From NCBI GenBank assembly GCA_903900845.1, contig CAIUOU010000020.1, positions 1 to 64,000 of the forward strand: DNA of 64,000 nucleotides. Direction: 5' to 3'. Positions within the stretch are counted from its first letter, which is position 1; each line of letters starts with the position of its first letter. Below are positions 49,261 through 60,876 of the stretch, one piece after another. The notes under the pieces are model-generated. The model searched no databases and had not been told where the DNA came from. It saw only the letters and a program-made list of their open reading frames with translations. A program made the position numbers and the translations under genes. This DNA comes from an uncultured Opitutia bacterium. GTDB taxonomy: Bacteria; Verrucomicrobiota; Verrucomicrobiia; Opitutales; Opitutaceae.

Positions 49261-49779
49261 TCAGCGCAGACGCTCCGCGCGGAGGGCCAGGGCGGTTTCC
49301 ACGAGATCGAGCAGCCTGCCCTGAAGGGAGAAGAACCAGGGCGTCACCAGCGTGATGATCACCTGGGAGCAGACGAGGTCGGCCGCGAGCCGCGGCCAGG
49401 CGGCCGGGCCGCCCGGAGAGAGAAGGGCGCTCATCACCAGGAACAGCCCGAAATTGGCGAAGAGCGCGAGCAGAGTGGCGGCGATGGCGTCATCCTTGGG
49501 AATGCGATCGCGCATCCGGAAGATGATGTTGTGGGCGAAGCCGAACAGCGCGGCGTGGGTGCCGAAGGCGAAGGGGGTCGCGGCGTCGCAGAGGAGCCCG
49601 CCGACGAGCACGGCCGCCAGTCCCGGACCGAACGGCTGGGTGAGGGCGATGAAGGCGACGTGGAGCCCGCCCGCGAAGAAGAACAGCTGCCGCGAGGAGA
49701 GCAGGTGGTTCACCTCGGTCTGGATGGCCCAGAGGAGCAGCAGCGGAACGGTGAGGAGCGCGACGCGGCGGAGGTTCAC
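49261..49779 (-). CDS. mreD: Rod-shape determining protein MreD
   Basis: A 172-residue hydrophobic protein with about five membrane helices, no charged soluble domain, and the family arrangement (AVLVGGLLCDAATPFAFGTHAALFGF). It probably bridges MreC and the elongasome synthases in the inner membrane. The start is a GTG at 49779, two bases after the mreC stop; longer readings upstream would run into mreC. It is 9 bp before mrdA. Confidence 0.9.
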   Translation of the reverse strand: MNLRRVALLTVPLLLLWAIQTEVNHLLSSRQLFFFAGGLHVAFIALTQPFGPGLAAVLVGGLLCDAATPFAFGTHAALFGFAHNIIFRMRDRIPKDDAIAATLLALFANFGLFLVMSALLSPGGPAAWPRLAADLVCSQVIITLVTPWFFSLQGRLLDLVETALALRAERLR

Positions 49780-49781
49780 GT

Positions 49782-50630
49782 TCAGCGGGCCGGAAGGGCA
49801 GTCTCGACGTTGAGCGGTACCAGCACCGTGACTTCGTTCAGCGAGCCGAGACGCTCGTCGAGCCGGACCTCGCCGGACTTGTGGAGGCCGTCGCTGCCCA
49901 GTTCCGCGCGGATGACGGTGCCCAAAGTGAGGCCGGGCGGAAAAACGCCCCCGTAGCCGGAGGTCACCAGGCGTTTGGGCGAGGCGGGGGACGCGATGAT
50001 ATCGAGCGGCATGAGCTCCACGATCCCGGTCGGTGGCGCGAAGGTGGGGTTGTTGCCGCCTTGAAAGCTGATCGGGCGTGAGTCGCCCTCGATGACGCCG
50101 GCGAGACGCACCCCGGGACTGGTGATGAGCTCCACGATCGCGGTGGATGCGCGGACTTCGACGACCCGCCCGACGACCCCGCCACTGAACACGACGGGCG
50201 CGCCGGCGGGGATACCGAAGTCGCGGCCCTTGCGGATCACGATGCGCTGCCACCAGGCGGAGAAATCGCGACGGGCGACGCGCGCGTGCTCGAGACGGTA
50301 CTGGTCGCGGGCCGGCAGCCGCAGCAACTCCTCGAGGCGGACGATCTCTGACTTGAGTTCGGCCGTCTGCTGGACCGCGACCTCGTAGGAGGCGTTGATG
50401 CGGGCCTGGTCGCGGCCGGCCTCGATGAGCTCGTTCTTGGAGTGCGAACGGAGCGCCCAGAACTCCTGCAGGTCGCGCACCTTGGAGGCGGCGAGGGTGA
50501 TCGGGGCGGTTAGTTCAAAGAAGCTGGCGCGGACGAATGACTTCAGCCCGGCGGGTAGCATCAGCCAGAAGGCGAGGATGATGCCGAGCGTCAGGAAAGG
50601 ACGGGCCTGGTCGAAACGTCTGGAGGGCAC
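49782..50630 (-). CDS. mreC: Rod-shape determining protein MreC
   Basis: A 282-residue bitopic protein: short cytoplasmic tail, membrane helix at about residues 12-32 (FLTLGIILAFWLMLPAG), a helical coiled-coil stretch (about 55-100) and a C-terminal beta domain (VVFSGGVVGRVVEVRASTAIVELITSPG). In other bacteria it couples MreB filaments to PBP2. It starts with GTG at 50630, 57 bp after mreB, and its stop is 2 bp before mreD. Confidence 0.95.
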   Translation of the reverse strand: MPSRRFDQARPFLTLGIILAFWLMLPAGLKSFVRASFFELTAPITLAASKVRDLQEFWALRSHSKNELIEAGRDQARINASYEVAVQQTAELKSEIVRLEELLRLPARDQYRLEHARVARRDFSAWWQRIVIRKGRDFGIPAGAPVVFSGGVVGRVVEVRASTAIVELITSPGVRLAGVIEGDSRPISFQGGNNPTFAPPTGIVELMPLDIIASPASPKRLVTSGYGGVFPPGLTLGTVIRAELGSDGLHKSGEVRLDERLGSLNEVTVLVPLNVETALPAR

Positions 50631-50687
50631 GATGCGCTCCCTTGGCGGGAGATCGGTTGGTCAGGGCGGCGCGCGGGCCGCACGGCC

Positions 50688-54139
<3,452 letters not shown>

Positions 54140-54173
54140 AGGGCGTCCGACTATGCCCCGGATCACCCGGCGC

Positions 54174-54413
54174 TCAGGCCGCGGGCGGCTTGCTGGCGGA
54201 GTCGGCGGGCTTGGCGGCGGGCTCCGCCGGCTTGGTCACCTCCGGCTCTTCTTTCGAGGCCTTTTTGAACTCCTTGATCGACTGCCCCATTCCCTTCGCG
54301 AGGCCGGGCAGCTTCGAGCCGCCAAACAGCACCAACAGGATGATCAGGATGACGATCAGTTCGGTGGGGCCGAGGCCCATGAAGGCCGCGTACTTGCCGG
54401 GAAGCGTAACCAT
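54174..54413 (-). CDS. tatA: Twin-arginine translocase subunit TatA/E
   Basis: A 79-residue protein with a single N-terminal membrane helix (about 14-32, [26 protein letters not shown]) and the TatA signature [12 protein letters not shown], then an amphipathic helix (SIKEFKKA) and an Ala/Pro/Lys tail. It forms the pore for folded proteins; a Tat substrate (the DUF1501 protein) is in this window. ATG at 54413 is used, ATG at 54380 is an alternative that would remove 11 residues. tatB and tatC are not here. It is convergent with the antiporter gene, 34 bp apart. Confidence 0.92.
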   Translation of the reverse strand: MVTLPGKYAAFMGLGPTELIVILIILLVLFGGSKLPGLAKGMGQSIKEFKKASKEEPEVTKPAEPAAKPADSASKPPAA

Positions 54414-54569
54414 GAGAGTGAAACGTAGGCTGGCGCTCAGACCTGTAAAGAGGGAAAGCGGTCCGCCGCGGCTCCTGCCCGACGGTGAACGCTCGATATC
54501 ATTCAGGCCCGCTCCCGTGTTGGACTTGCACGGCGTTCCGGGTGCGTTTGCCTACGCGTTTTTGCCGCC

Positions 54570-55415
54570 ATGATTGATCGCCCGGAAGCCACTCAGAATT
54601 CCGTTTCCCTGCGGGATGCGGCGGGCAGGTTCGGCGGGATCGCTCGTCTCTACGGGTCGGCGGCGCTGCCGAAGCTGTCGGCCGCGCGCGTGTGCGTCGT
54701 CGGCGTCGGGGGGGTGGGGTCTTGGGTTGTGGAGGGTCTGGCGCGGAGCGCGATCGGCGCCATCACCATGATCGATCTCGACGACGTGTGCATCACCAAC
54801 GTCAACCGCCAGCTGCCGGCTATCGACGGGCAGATCGGACGACCGAAGGTGCAGGTGCTGGCGGAGCGGGTGCGCGCGATAAACCCCGACTGCCGCGTCC
54901 AGCCCGTCGCCGAGTTCTTCACCGAATCCTCCGCGGACCGTCTCCTCGACCTGCCGTGCGACTTCCTGGTCGATGCGATCGATCGCATGTCGCAGAAGGC
55001 GCTCTTGATCGCGGGCGGGCGGGCGCGCGGCCGACCGGTGCTCACGGTCGGAGCGGCGGGAGGACGACGGGACGGCACCCGCGTGCGCGTCGGCGATCTG
55101 GGTGAGGCGGGAGGCGACGAGTTGCTGCGGCAGGTCCGGCGCCGGTTGCGGCGCGAGCACGGATATTCGGCGGGCGCCGAACGTGGCCTCACCCGCATGG
55201 GTATCCCCGCGGTGTGGTCGGATGAGGAACCCGTGTATCCGTGGGCCGATGGCACTTGTTCGGCCGAGCCGGAGCCGGGTGGCAATCTACGGCTCGATTG
55301 CGCGAGCGGTTTCGGCAGCGCGGTTTTCGTGACCGCGGCCTTCGGCCTCGCGGCCGCCGGCGAGGTCGTGCGGCGAATCGCGGCAGGCGAGGCGGCGAGT
55401 CAGTTCCCGGGCTGA
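54570..55415 (+). CDS. tcdA: tRNA threonylcarbamoyladenosine dehydratase TcdA
   Basis: A 281-residue E1-like (ThiF/MoeB fold) enzyme that cyclises t6A37 in ANN-reading tRNAs to ct6A. RVCVVGVGGVGSWVVEGLARS is the ATP-binding glycine loop, TMIDLDDVCITNVNRQLPA the conserved arm, and the RMGIPAVWSDEEPV segment is characteristic. Length matches E. coli TcdA/CsdL (about 268). It is divergent from tatA and converges with the TatD gene, overlapping its 3' end by 16 bp (55400-55415). A CsdE/SufE-like gene is nearby, a known partner in E. coli. Confidence 0.93.
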   Translation: MIDRPEATQNSVSLRDAAGRFGGIARLYGSAALPKLSAARVCVVGVGGVGSWVVEGLARSAIGAITMIDLDDVCITNVNRQLPAIDGQIGRPKVQVLAERVRAINPDCRVQPVAEFFTESSADRLLDLPCDFLVDAIDRMSQKALLIAGGRARGRPVLTVGAAGGRRDGTRVRVGDLGEAGGDELLRQVRRRLRREHGYSAGAERGLTRMGIPAVWSDEEPVYPWADGTCSAEPEPGGNLRLDCASGFGSAVFVTAAFGLAAAGEVVRRIAAGEAASQFPG

Positions 55416-56248
55416 CCGAACCAGCGCGCGAAATTCGCGGCTATGGTGGCCTCAAGGTCGTTTCCCGGCAGACCGAGGATCCCGGCGAGACCGACGTAAG
55501 TCGCGGCGAGGTTCGCCGGATGGTTGATCCGGTCTCCGGTGGGCGTGGGTGGCAGCGGGTGACGATCGTGCGCGAGCGGCAATGGCATCGCCGGGGCGTC
55601 CGTCTCCACGAGGATCCGGTCGCGCGGGAGTTGCCTGAATACCTGGTGGCGTGCCGCGTACCGCTCCGCGAGGAAGGCGCCGTTGAACGAGAAGTATGCT
55701 CCCAGCGCGGCGAACTCGCGCGCAAGGTCGGCGGAACCGGCGTAGGCGTGCAGCAGGAAGCCGCGCGCGGGCAGGCGGGCGGGGCGCAGGAGCTCGAGCA
55801 GGCGACCCCAGGCGTCGATACAGTGGATGGTCACGGGCCGGTTGTGGGCGACGGCCAGATCGAGCTGCCAGAGAAAGGCCTCCTCCTGCTCGGCCAGCGG
55901 GGCGCGCCGCAAGTCGGCAAGGCGGGGATCGTCTGGCCGGGCGCGGTCGAGAATCCAGCGGTCGATGCCGATTTCGCCGACGCCCGCCGCGGGATGGGCT
56001 TCGAGCGCCCGGCTGAGCGCTCCGCGCCAGCCGGGGCCGGCGTTGCCGCAATCCCAGGGATGCAGCCCGAAGCTGGGTCGCACCCATTCGAAGCGCCGGT
56101 TGAGCGCCGCGACCAAGGGCCAATCCGCCTCCGAGGTTCCGTTGACCACCGCGGCCGTGATCCCGGCGTTCTCGCAGTCCCGCGCGATCGCCTCGAGGTG
56201 CGGCGCCAGCCATTCGTCCTGCAGGTGGTTGTGGGCGTCGATCAGCAT
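55400..56248 (-). CDS. TatD-family metal-dependent hydrolase
   Basis: A 282-residue TIM-barrel hydrolase of the TatD family, often a DNase or phosphodiesterase. The metal site begins DAHNH (His6 and His8) and includes GVGEIGID, TIHCIDAWG and the C-terminal LVETDAPAM. I use the ATG at 56248, which gives the family N-terminus MLIDAHNH; longer forms fall in the sufE-like gene. The start overlaps the end of the upstream sufE-like gene by 7 bp, so the two are coupled. Confidence 0.9.
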   Translation of the reverse strand: MLIDAHNHLQDEWLAPHLEAIARDCENAGITAAVVNGTSEADWPLVAALNRRFEWVRPSFGLHPWDCGNAGPGWRGALSRALEAHPAAGVGEIGIDRWILDRARPDDPRLADLRRAPLAEQEEAFLWQLDLAVAHNRPVTIHCIDAWGRLLELLRPARLPARGFLLHAYAGSADLAREFAALGAYFSFNGAFLAERYAARHQVFRQLPRDRILVETDAPAMPLPLAHDRHPLPPTPTGDRINHPANLAATYVGLAGILGLPGNDLEATIAANFARWFGQPGN

Positions 56249-56664
56249 CCGCCGGCGATCGCAGCCCGGGCGATACCGCGGATCCGCGCGCGGGCGGACG
56301 CTAGCCCGTTGATCCGGGTGGGGGAGAGCCCGTGCGTGATGCCGAGCTCGGCGAGCGGATCGATCTCGCATCCGGCGACCGCGCCCGAGGGGGCGCCGCG
56401 GTAGAAGTCGCACAGCAGCACGAGCAGCCCGTGCACCACCGGGGAGTCGGCGTGCGCGCGGAATTCGCAGGCTTCCGGCGCGCCCGGTCCGGCCAGCCAG
56501 ACGACGGATATGCAGCCGGTCACGCGGTTCGCGTCGGTTCGTTCCTCCGGTGGCAGACGTGGCGCCCGGCGCGACCGGTCGACCAGGAAGCCGAGGCGCT
56601 CCTGCGGATCCTCGAAAGGCGCGAGTTCGTCCTTCAGTCGCGAGAGTTTCTCCGCGAGTTCCAC
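56242..56664 (-). CDS. SufE/CsdE-type sulfur acceptor
   Basis: A 140-residue protein that accepts persulfide sulfur from a cysteine desulfurase for Fe-S cluster or other sulfur use. The persulfide Cys51 lies in RVTGCISVVWL (V-x-G-C-x-S-x-V-W in the family), and GLLVLLCDFYRGA matches the family core. It starts with GTG at 56664. It is coupled to the TatD gene by a 7-bp overlap. No cysteine desulfurase is adjacent. Confidence 0.9.
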   Translation of the reverse strand: MELAEKLSRLKDELAPFEDPQERLGFLVDRSRRAPRLPPEERTDANRVTGCISVVWLAGPGAPEACEFRAHADSPVVHGLLVLLCDFYRGAPSGAVAGCEIDPLAELGITHGLSPTRINGLASARARIRGIARAAIAGGC

Positions 56665-56710
56665 GTGGGGAAATTTTCCAGCCGGGCCCGCGCCATCACC
56701 CGTTTCAGGC

Positions 56711-59242
56711 TCAGTGGTAGAACGTCGCCTCGTTGGACTGGAACAGCGCGTGCGCGAGCTTGGCCCAGGCGTCGAGCGGCGCCTTGTTCTCGTAGACCCC
56801 GCCCACTTGCGTGCTGAACCTGGCCTGCTGCTTGGGGGCGGCCGCCTTCTTTTTCGGCGCGGCCTTCGGCGGCGGCTGGTCCGCGGTGAGCACCACTTCA
56901 GTGCCCGCCGGGTTTCGCTTCACGTAGGTGATGCCGAGGTCGACCTCGCGGCGGCTCGGCCAGCGTTGGAAGATCGCAAGATACAGCAGCGTCACCCGTT
57001 CCTCGTCGCTCTTGAGCTCGGCGAAGGCCGGGCGGTCGACCAGCTTTCGCGCGGTTTCGATGATCATCGGGCTGTTCATCATGAACAGCGCCTGCTGCGG
57101 GACCGTGGTCTCGTAGCGGCGGCCGGTGACCACGTCCGGGCTCGGGAAGTCGAACTGGGTTAGGAGCTCCGGCGTGTTGGTGCGGTCGATCATCGTGTAA
57201 ACCGCGCGGCGCTTCGCAAAGGCCTGGCTGCCGATCGGCGCCGGCTTGCCGCCGTGCTTGCGGTCGAGCTCGCCGGTGATGGCGAGCAGCGAGTCGTGCA
57301 GCTCCTCGAAATCCATCCGGCGGAGGTTGTAGCGCCAGAGCAGGCGGTTGTCGGGATCGATCTCGGCGCTGCGCGGGTTGTTCAGGCTGCTCTGCCGGTA
57401 GGCGGCGCTCATTACGATGAGCTTATGCAGGGACTTCAGCGACCACTTGTTCTCGACGAACGTGGCCGCGAGCCAGTCAAGCAACTCGGGATGGGTCGGC
57501 GGCGAAGCCATGTTGCCGAGATCGTCCGGCGTGTCGACGAAGCCCCGGCCCCAGTGTTGCTGCCAGATACGGTTGACGATCACGCGTGCGGTCAGGGGAT
57601 TCTTCGGGTCGGCGATGGCGAGCGCGAGTTGCCAGCGTCCCGAGCCCTCGCGCCACTCCGCGCGGCGCTTCGGCTCCGGAGAGAGCACCTCGAGGAAACG
57701 GCGGGGAACGACGTCGCCCTTGTTGCTGGCCTCGCCGCGCAGGAGCACCGGGTAGTCGCGCGGCCGGGCGACGTCCTCCATCGCGTTCGCCCGCGCCGGC
57801 GCCCCGGGGTGGTCGACCTCGAGGTTCGTGATGTCGCGCTGCAATTCACGCTCCAGGCGCTGCAGTTGTTGGCGTTTCTGCGGATCGATGCGCGCCACCG
57901 CCGCCTTGGCCTTGCCGCCGGCCGCCTTGGTGGCGACGCGCAGTTCGGCCTGCTCCCGCTTCAGCTCATCGGCCCTCTTGTCCAGCGCCGCGGATTTCTC
58001 GAGGTAATCAAGATAGTCGGCGGTCTTCGGCAGGCTGGTCTGCAACGTGGGAAGCACGCTGGGCTGGGAGGTGTTGGCGAAGACGCCGTAGAGCGAGTAG
58101 TAGTCCTTGATCGAGACCGGGTCGAACTTGTGGTCGTGGCACCGCGCGCACGTGACAGTCAGCCCGAGGAAAGCCTTGGTGGTGACGTCGATCTGGTCGG
58201 CGATGATGTCGTCGCGCCGGCCATTGAATTGGTTGCCGAGCGTGAGGAAGCCGAGTGCGGGCAACATCGAGCGGGTCTCGGGTTTCCCGAGGTTCTTGTC
58301 CTTCGCCTGCTTCTCGATCGCGGCCTGCAGCCGGTCGCCGGCGAGCTGCGCGATGATGAACTGGTTGTATGGCAGGTCCGCGTTCAACGCGTCGATCACC
58401 CAGTCGCGGTAGGTCCAGGCGTGCGCGTAGCGGTTGTCGTCCTGCCGCGGTGCGTCCCCCTTGGTGTCCGAGTAGCGCGCAACGTCGAGCCAGTGCCGGG
58501 CCCAATGCTCCCCGTATTGCGGGGAACTGAGCAGGCGGTCGACGACCTTCTCGTAGGCGTCGGGAGACTCGTCCTTCACGAAGTTCTGCACGTCGACCGG
58601 GTGCGGGGGCAGGCCGATCAGATCAAAATAGAGCCGCCGCATCAGCGCGGTCTTGTCCGCGGGGGCGTTGGGCGAGAGCCCCTTTTCCTCGAGTTTCGCC
58701 AGGACAAAGCTGTCGATCGGGTTGGTCGCCCAGCCGAGCTTCTTCACGGCCGGCAAGGCGGGCTTGGTCACCGCTTGGAACGCCCAGTGGTTGCGGCCGG
58801 TACCGGCGGGTTTCGCGCCTTTGGCCGCGATCACCCGCGGATCCGGCGCACCGCGGCGCACCCACTCCACCAGGTCGGCGATCTGGGCGTCCGAAAGCTT
58901 TTCGCCCTTCGGGGGCATCTGAAGGTCCTCGTCCTTGTATCGGACCGCTTGGATGAGCAGCGATTCATCCGGTTTGCCGGGCACTAGCGCCGGGCCGGTG
59001 TTCCCGCCTTGCAGGGTCGCCTCGCGCGAGTCGAGCAGCAGGCCGCCCCGCACCTTGTCGGATTCGCGGCTGTGGCATTGGTAGCAGTGGCCGGAAAGAA
59101 TTGGCCGGATCCGCGACTCGAAGAACTGCACGTCGGCGGCGGGAATGCCGGCCACGGGCGGATGGTTGGCAGGCAGATCGACGGCGCGCGCCGCGGTCGC
59201 GAGGATCGCGATCAGGGCGAGCGAGGGCAGGGTCGCGCGCAT
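56711..59242 (-). CDS. Secreted cytochrome c/DUF1549/DUF1553 protein
   Basis: An 843-residue exported protein of the planctomycete-type cytochrome group. Residues 1-20 are a signal peptide. A PSCyt1 heme motif CYQCH is at 53-57 (SGHCYQCHSRES). The DUF1549 domain follows at about 170-380 (NPIDSFVLAKLEEKG, HWLDVARYSDTKGD, CARCHDHKFDP adds a second CxxCH). The DUF1553 domain is C-terminal (NRIWQQHWGRGFVDTPDDLGNMASPPTHPELLDWLA). The function is not established; a heme-dependent enzyme for polysaccharide breakdown has been suggested for relatives. It follows the DUF1501 gene with 4 bp between them. Confidence 0.93.
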   Translation of the reverse strand: MRATLPSLALIAILATAARAVDLPANHPPVAGIPAADVQFFESRIRPILSGHCYQCHSRESDKVRGGLLLDSREATLQGGNTGPALVPGKPDESLLIQAVRYKDEDLQMPPKGEKLSDAQIADLVEWVRRGAPDPRVIAAKGAKPAGTGRNHWAFQAVTKPALPAVKKLGWATNPIDSFVLAKLEEKGLSPNAPADKTALMRRLYFDLIGLPPHPVDVQNFVKDESPDAYEKVVDRLLSSPQYGEHWARHWLDVARYSDTKGDAPRQDDNRYAHAWTYRDWVIDALNADLPYNQFIIAQLAGDRLQAAIEKQAKDKNLGKPETRSMLPALGFLTLGNQFNGRRDDIIADQIDVTTKAFLGLTVTCARCHDHKFDPVSIKDYYSLYGVFANTSQPSVLPTLQTSLPKTADYLDYLEKSAALDKRADELKREQAELRVATKAAGGKAKAAVARIDPQKRQQLQRLERELQRDITNLEVDHPGAPARANAMEDVARPRDYPVLLRGEASNKGDVVPRRFLEVLSPEPKRRAEWREGSGRWQLALAIADPKNPLTARVIVNRIWQQHWGRGFVDTPDDLGNMASPPTHPELLDWLAATFVENKWSLKSLHKLIVMSAAYRQSSLNNPRSAEIDPDNRLLWRYNLRRMDFEELHDSLLAITGELDRKHGGKPAPIGSQAFAKRRAVYTMIDRTNTPELLTQFDFPSPDVVTGRRYETTVPQQALFMMNSPMIIETARKLVDRPAFAELKSDEERVTLLYLAIFQRWPSRREVDLGITYVKRNPAGTEVVLTADQPPPKAAPKKKAAAPKQQARFSTQVGGVYENKAPLDAWAKLAHALFQSNEATFYH

Positions 59243-59246
59243 GGGT

Positions 59247-60698
59247 TCAGGTGAGGACCGGTTTCACGACATTGCCCGCGACGTCGGTGAGGCGGAAGTC
59301 ACGGCCGTTGAAGCGGTAGGTGAGCTTCTCGTGGTCGAGGCCCATGCAATGCAGGATCGTCGCGTGGAGGTCATGCGGGTGCACCTTGTCCTGCACAGCG
59401 GCGGAACCGAACTCATCGGTCGCCCCGTGGACCGTGCCGCCCTTGATGCCGCCGCCGGCCAGCACCACGGAGAAAGCGCGGGCGTTGTGATCACGCCCGG
59501 GCACGTCGTAACCGTTGCGGTCGCGCGTGGATTTGCGGCCGAACTCACCGCCCCACACGACCAGGGTGGAATCGAGCAGCCCGCGCTGCTTGAGGTCGGA
59601 AAGGAGCGCGGAGAGTGGCCCGTCGATTTCCCCCGCTTTTTGCGCGAGGCGGGTTTGCAGCTGTTGGTGGTGGTCCCAGCCGTTGTGCCACACCTGCACG
59701 ACGCGTACGCCCCGCTCGACCAGGCGGCGGGCGAGGAGGAGCTGTTTGCCCTGGTCGGTGCTGCCGTAGGCGGCGCGGGTCTCGGCCGACTCCTTGTTGA
59801 TGTCGAAGGCGTCCATCGCCTCGGCCTGCATGCGGAAGGCGATCTCGTAGCTCTCCAAGCGGGTCTCGAGGGCGGCGTCGCGCTGCAGGTTATGCGCGTG
59901 GAGCTCGTTGAGTTGGTGCACGAAATCCAGCTGGCGCCGCTGTTCCTTGCCGGAGAGGTAGGAGTTGCGGATGTTCTGGATCATCTGCGGTACCGACGGG
60001 GCCCGCGTGTCGATGCTGGTGCCTTGGAAAACGCCGGGCAGGAAGGCGGACTGGTAGTTCATCGCTCCGCCTAGCGGAAGATTGCCGCTTCGGAGCGCGA
60101 TGAAGCCGGGGAGATTTTGGTTCTCGGTGCCGAGGCCGTAAACCAGCCACGAACCCATGCTCGGTTTCGCGAGGCGGAGAGAGCCGGTGTTCATGAACAC
60201 CGTCGCCACCTCGTGGGCCGGGATATCGGTCCACATCGAGCGGATGACCGCGAGGTCGTCGGCATGCGCGGCGGTTTTCGCGAAGACGCTGCTCACCTCG
60301 AGGCCGCTCTGGCCATATTTCGAGAACGTGAACGGCGACCCTAGGGCGATCTCCTTGCCCTGGATCGCCTTACCGTCCATGCGCGTGAGCATCGGTTTCG
60401 GATCCCAGGTGTCGATGTGGGACGGGGCGCCTTGGGCGAAGATGTGGATCACGGCCTTGGCCTTGCCCGCGAAATGGGGGGCTTTCGGGGAAAGCGGCCC
60501 CTTGGGGGCCCCGCCCGCCTTGGCCGGCGCGGCCACGAGGTCACGGGGATCCAGGAGGTGGGGCAGCGCGAGCGCCCCCATCCCCATGCCGATGCGCCCG
60601 ATCAACTGCCGGCGCGTCAGGAAGTAGTCCGCGAGGTCGGTCGAGACCCCGTGGCACTCGGTCTCGTGGTGGCTGGAATGGACGTCGTGTGGGGTCAT
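59247..60698 (-). CDS. DUF1501-family protein with Tat signal
   Basis: A 483-residue protein of the DUF1501 (alkaline-phosphatase/sulfatase-like fold) family. A twin-arginine signal lies at 28-46 (TRRQLIGRIGMGMGALALP), so it is exported folded. The body has GGAPKGPLSPKAPHF, IHIFAQGAPSHIDTWDPKP, the Asp/His-rich GWDHH and GRDHN motifs and the C-terminal HATILHCMGLDHEKLTYRFNGRDFRLTD. The ATG at 60698 is chosen because the frame upstream has no export features. It precedes the DUF1549/1553 gene in a two-gene operon, an order opposite to the common DUF1549-then-DUF1501 arrangement. Confidence 0.9.
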   Translation of the reverse strand: MTPHDVHSSHHETECHGVSTDLADYFLTRRQLIGRIGMGMGALALPHLLDPRDLVAAPAKAGGAPKGPLSPKAPHFAGKAKAVIHIFAQGAPSHIDTWDPKPMLTRMDGKAIQGKEIALGSPFTFSKYGQSGLEVSSVFAKTAAHADDLAVIRSMWTDIPAHEVATVFMNTGSLRLAKPSMGSWLVYGLGTENQNLPGFIALRSGNLPLGGAMNYQSAFLPGVFQGTSIDTRAPSVPQMIQNIRNSYLSGKEQRRQLDFVHQLNELHAHNLQRDAALETRLESYEIAFRMQAEAMDAFDINKESAETRAAYGSTDQGKQLLLARRLVERGVRVVQVWHNGWDHHQQLQTRLAQKAGEIDGPLSALLSDLKQRGLLDSTLVVWGGEFGRKSTRDRNGYDVPGRDHNARAFSVVLAGGGIKGGTVHGATDEFGSAAVQDKVHPHDLHATILHCMGLDHEKLTYRFNGRDFRLTDVAGNVVKPVLT

Positions 60699-60876
60699 GG
60701 CTGAAGGGGGGTGGTTGAAACAATGACGATAGAGACGCCGGGAGTACAGGCCGGTTTCAGGCTTGGCCAAAGCCTTTGTCCTCCACCCAACTCTCGCGTT
60801 GACGCGCGGCGGCAACCGTGAAGTTTCGGGCAACCTTTTCCTCCGCCGGCCATCCAAAGGCGCGGCCCTCCTCCGC
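60699..60876. promoter_or_regulatory. Divergent promoter region of the DUF1501 and barrel genes
   Basis: A 178-bp spacer between the DUF1501 start and the start of the outer-membrane barrel gene. It must contain two promoters. I saw no strong operator-like repeat. Confidence 0.3.
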
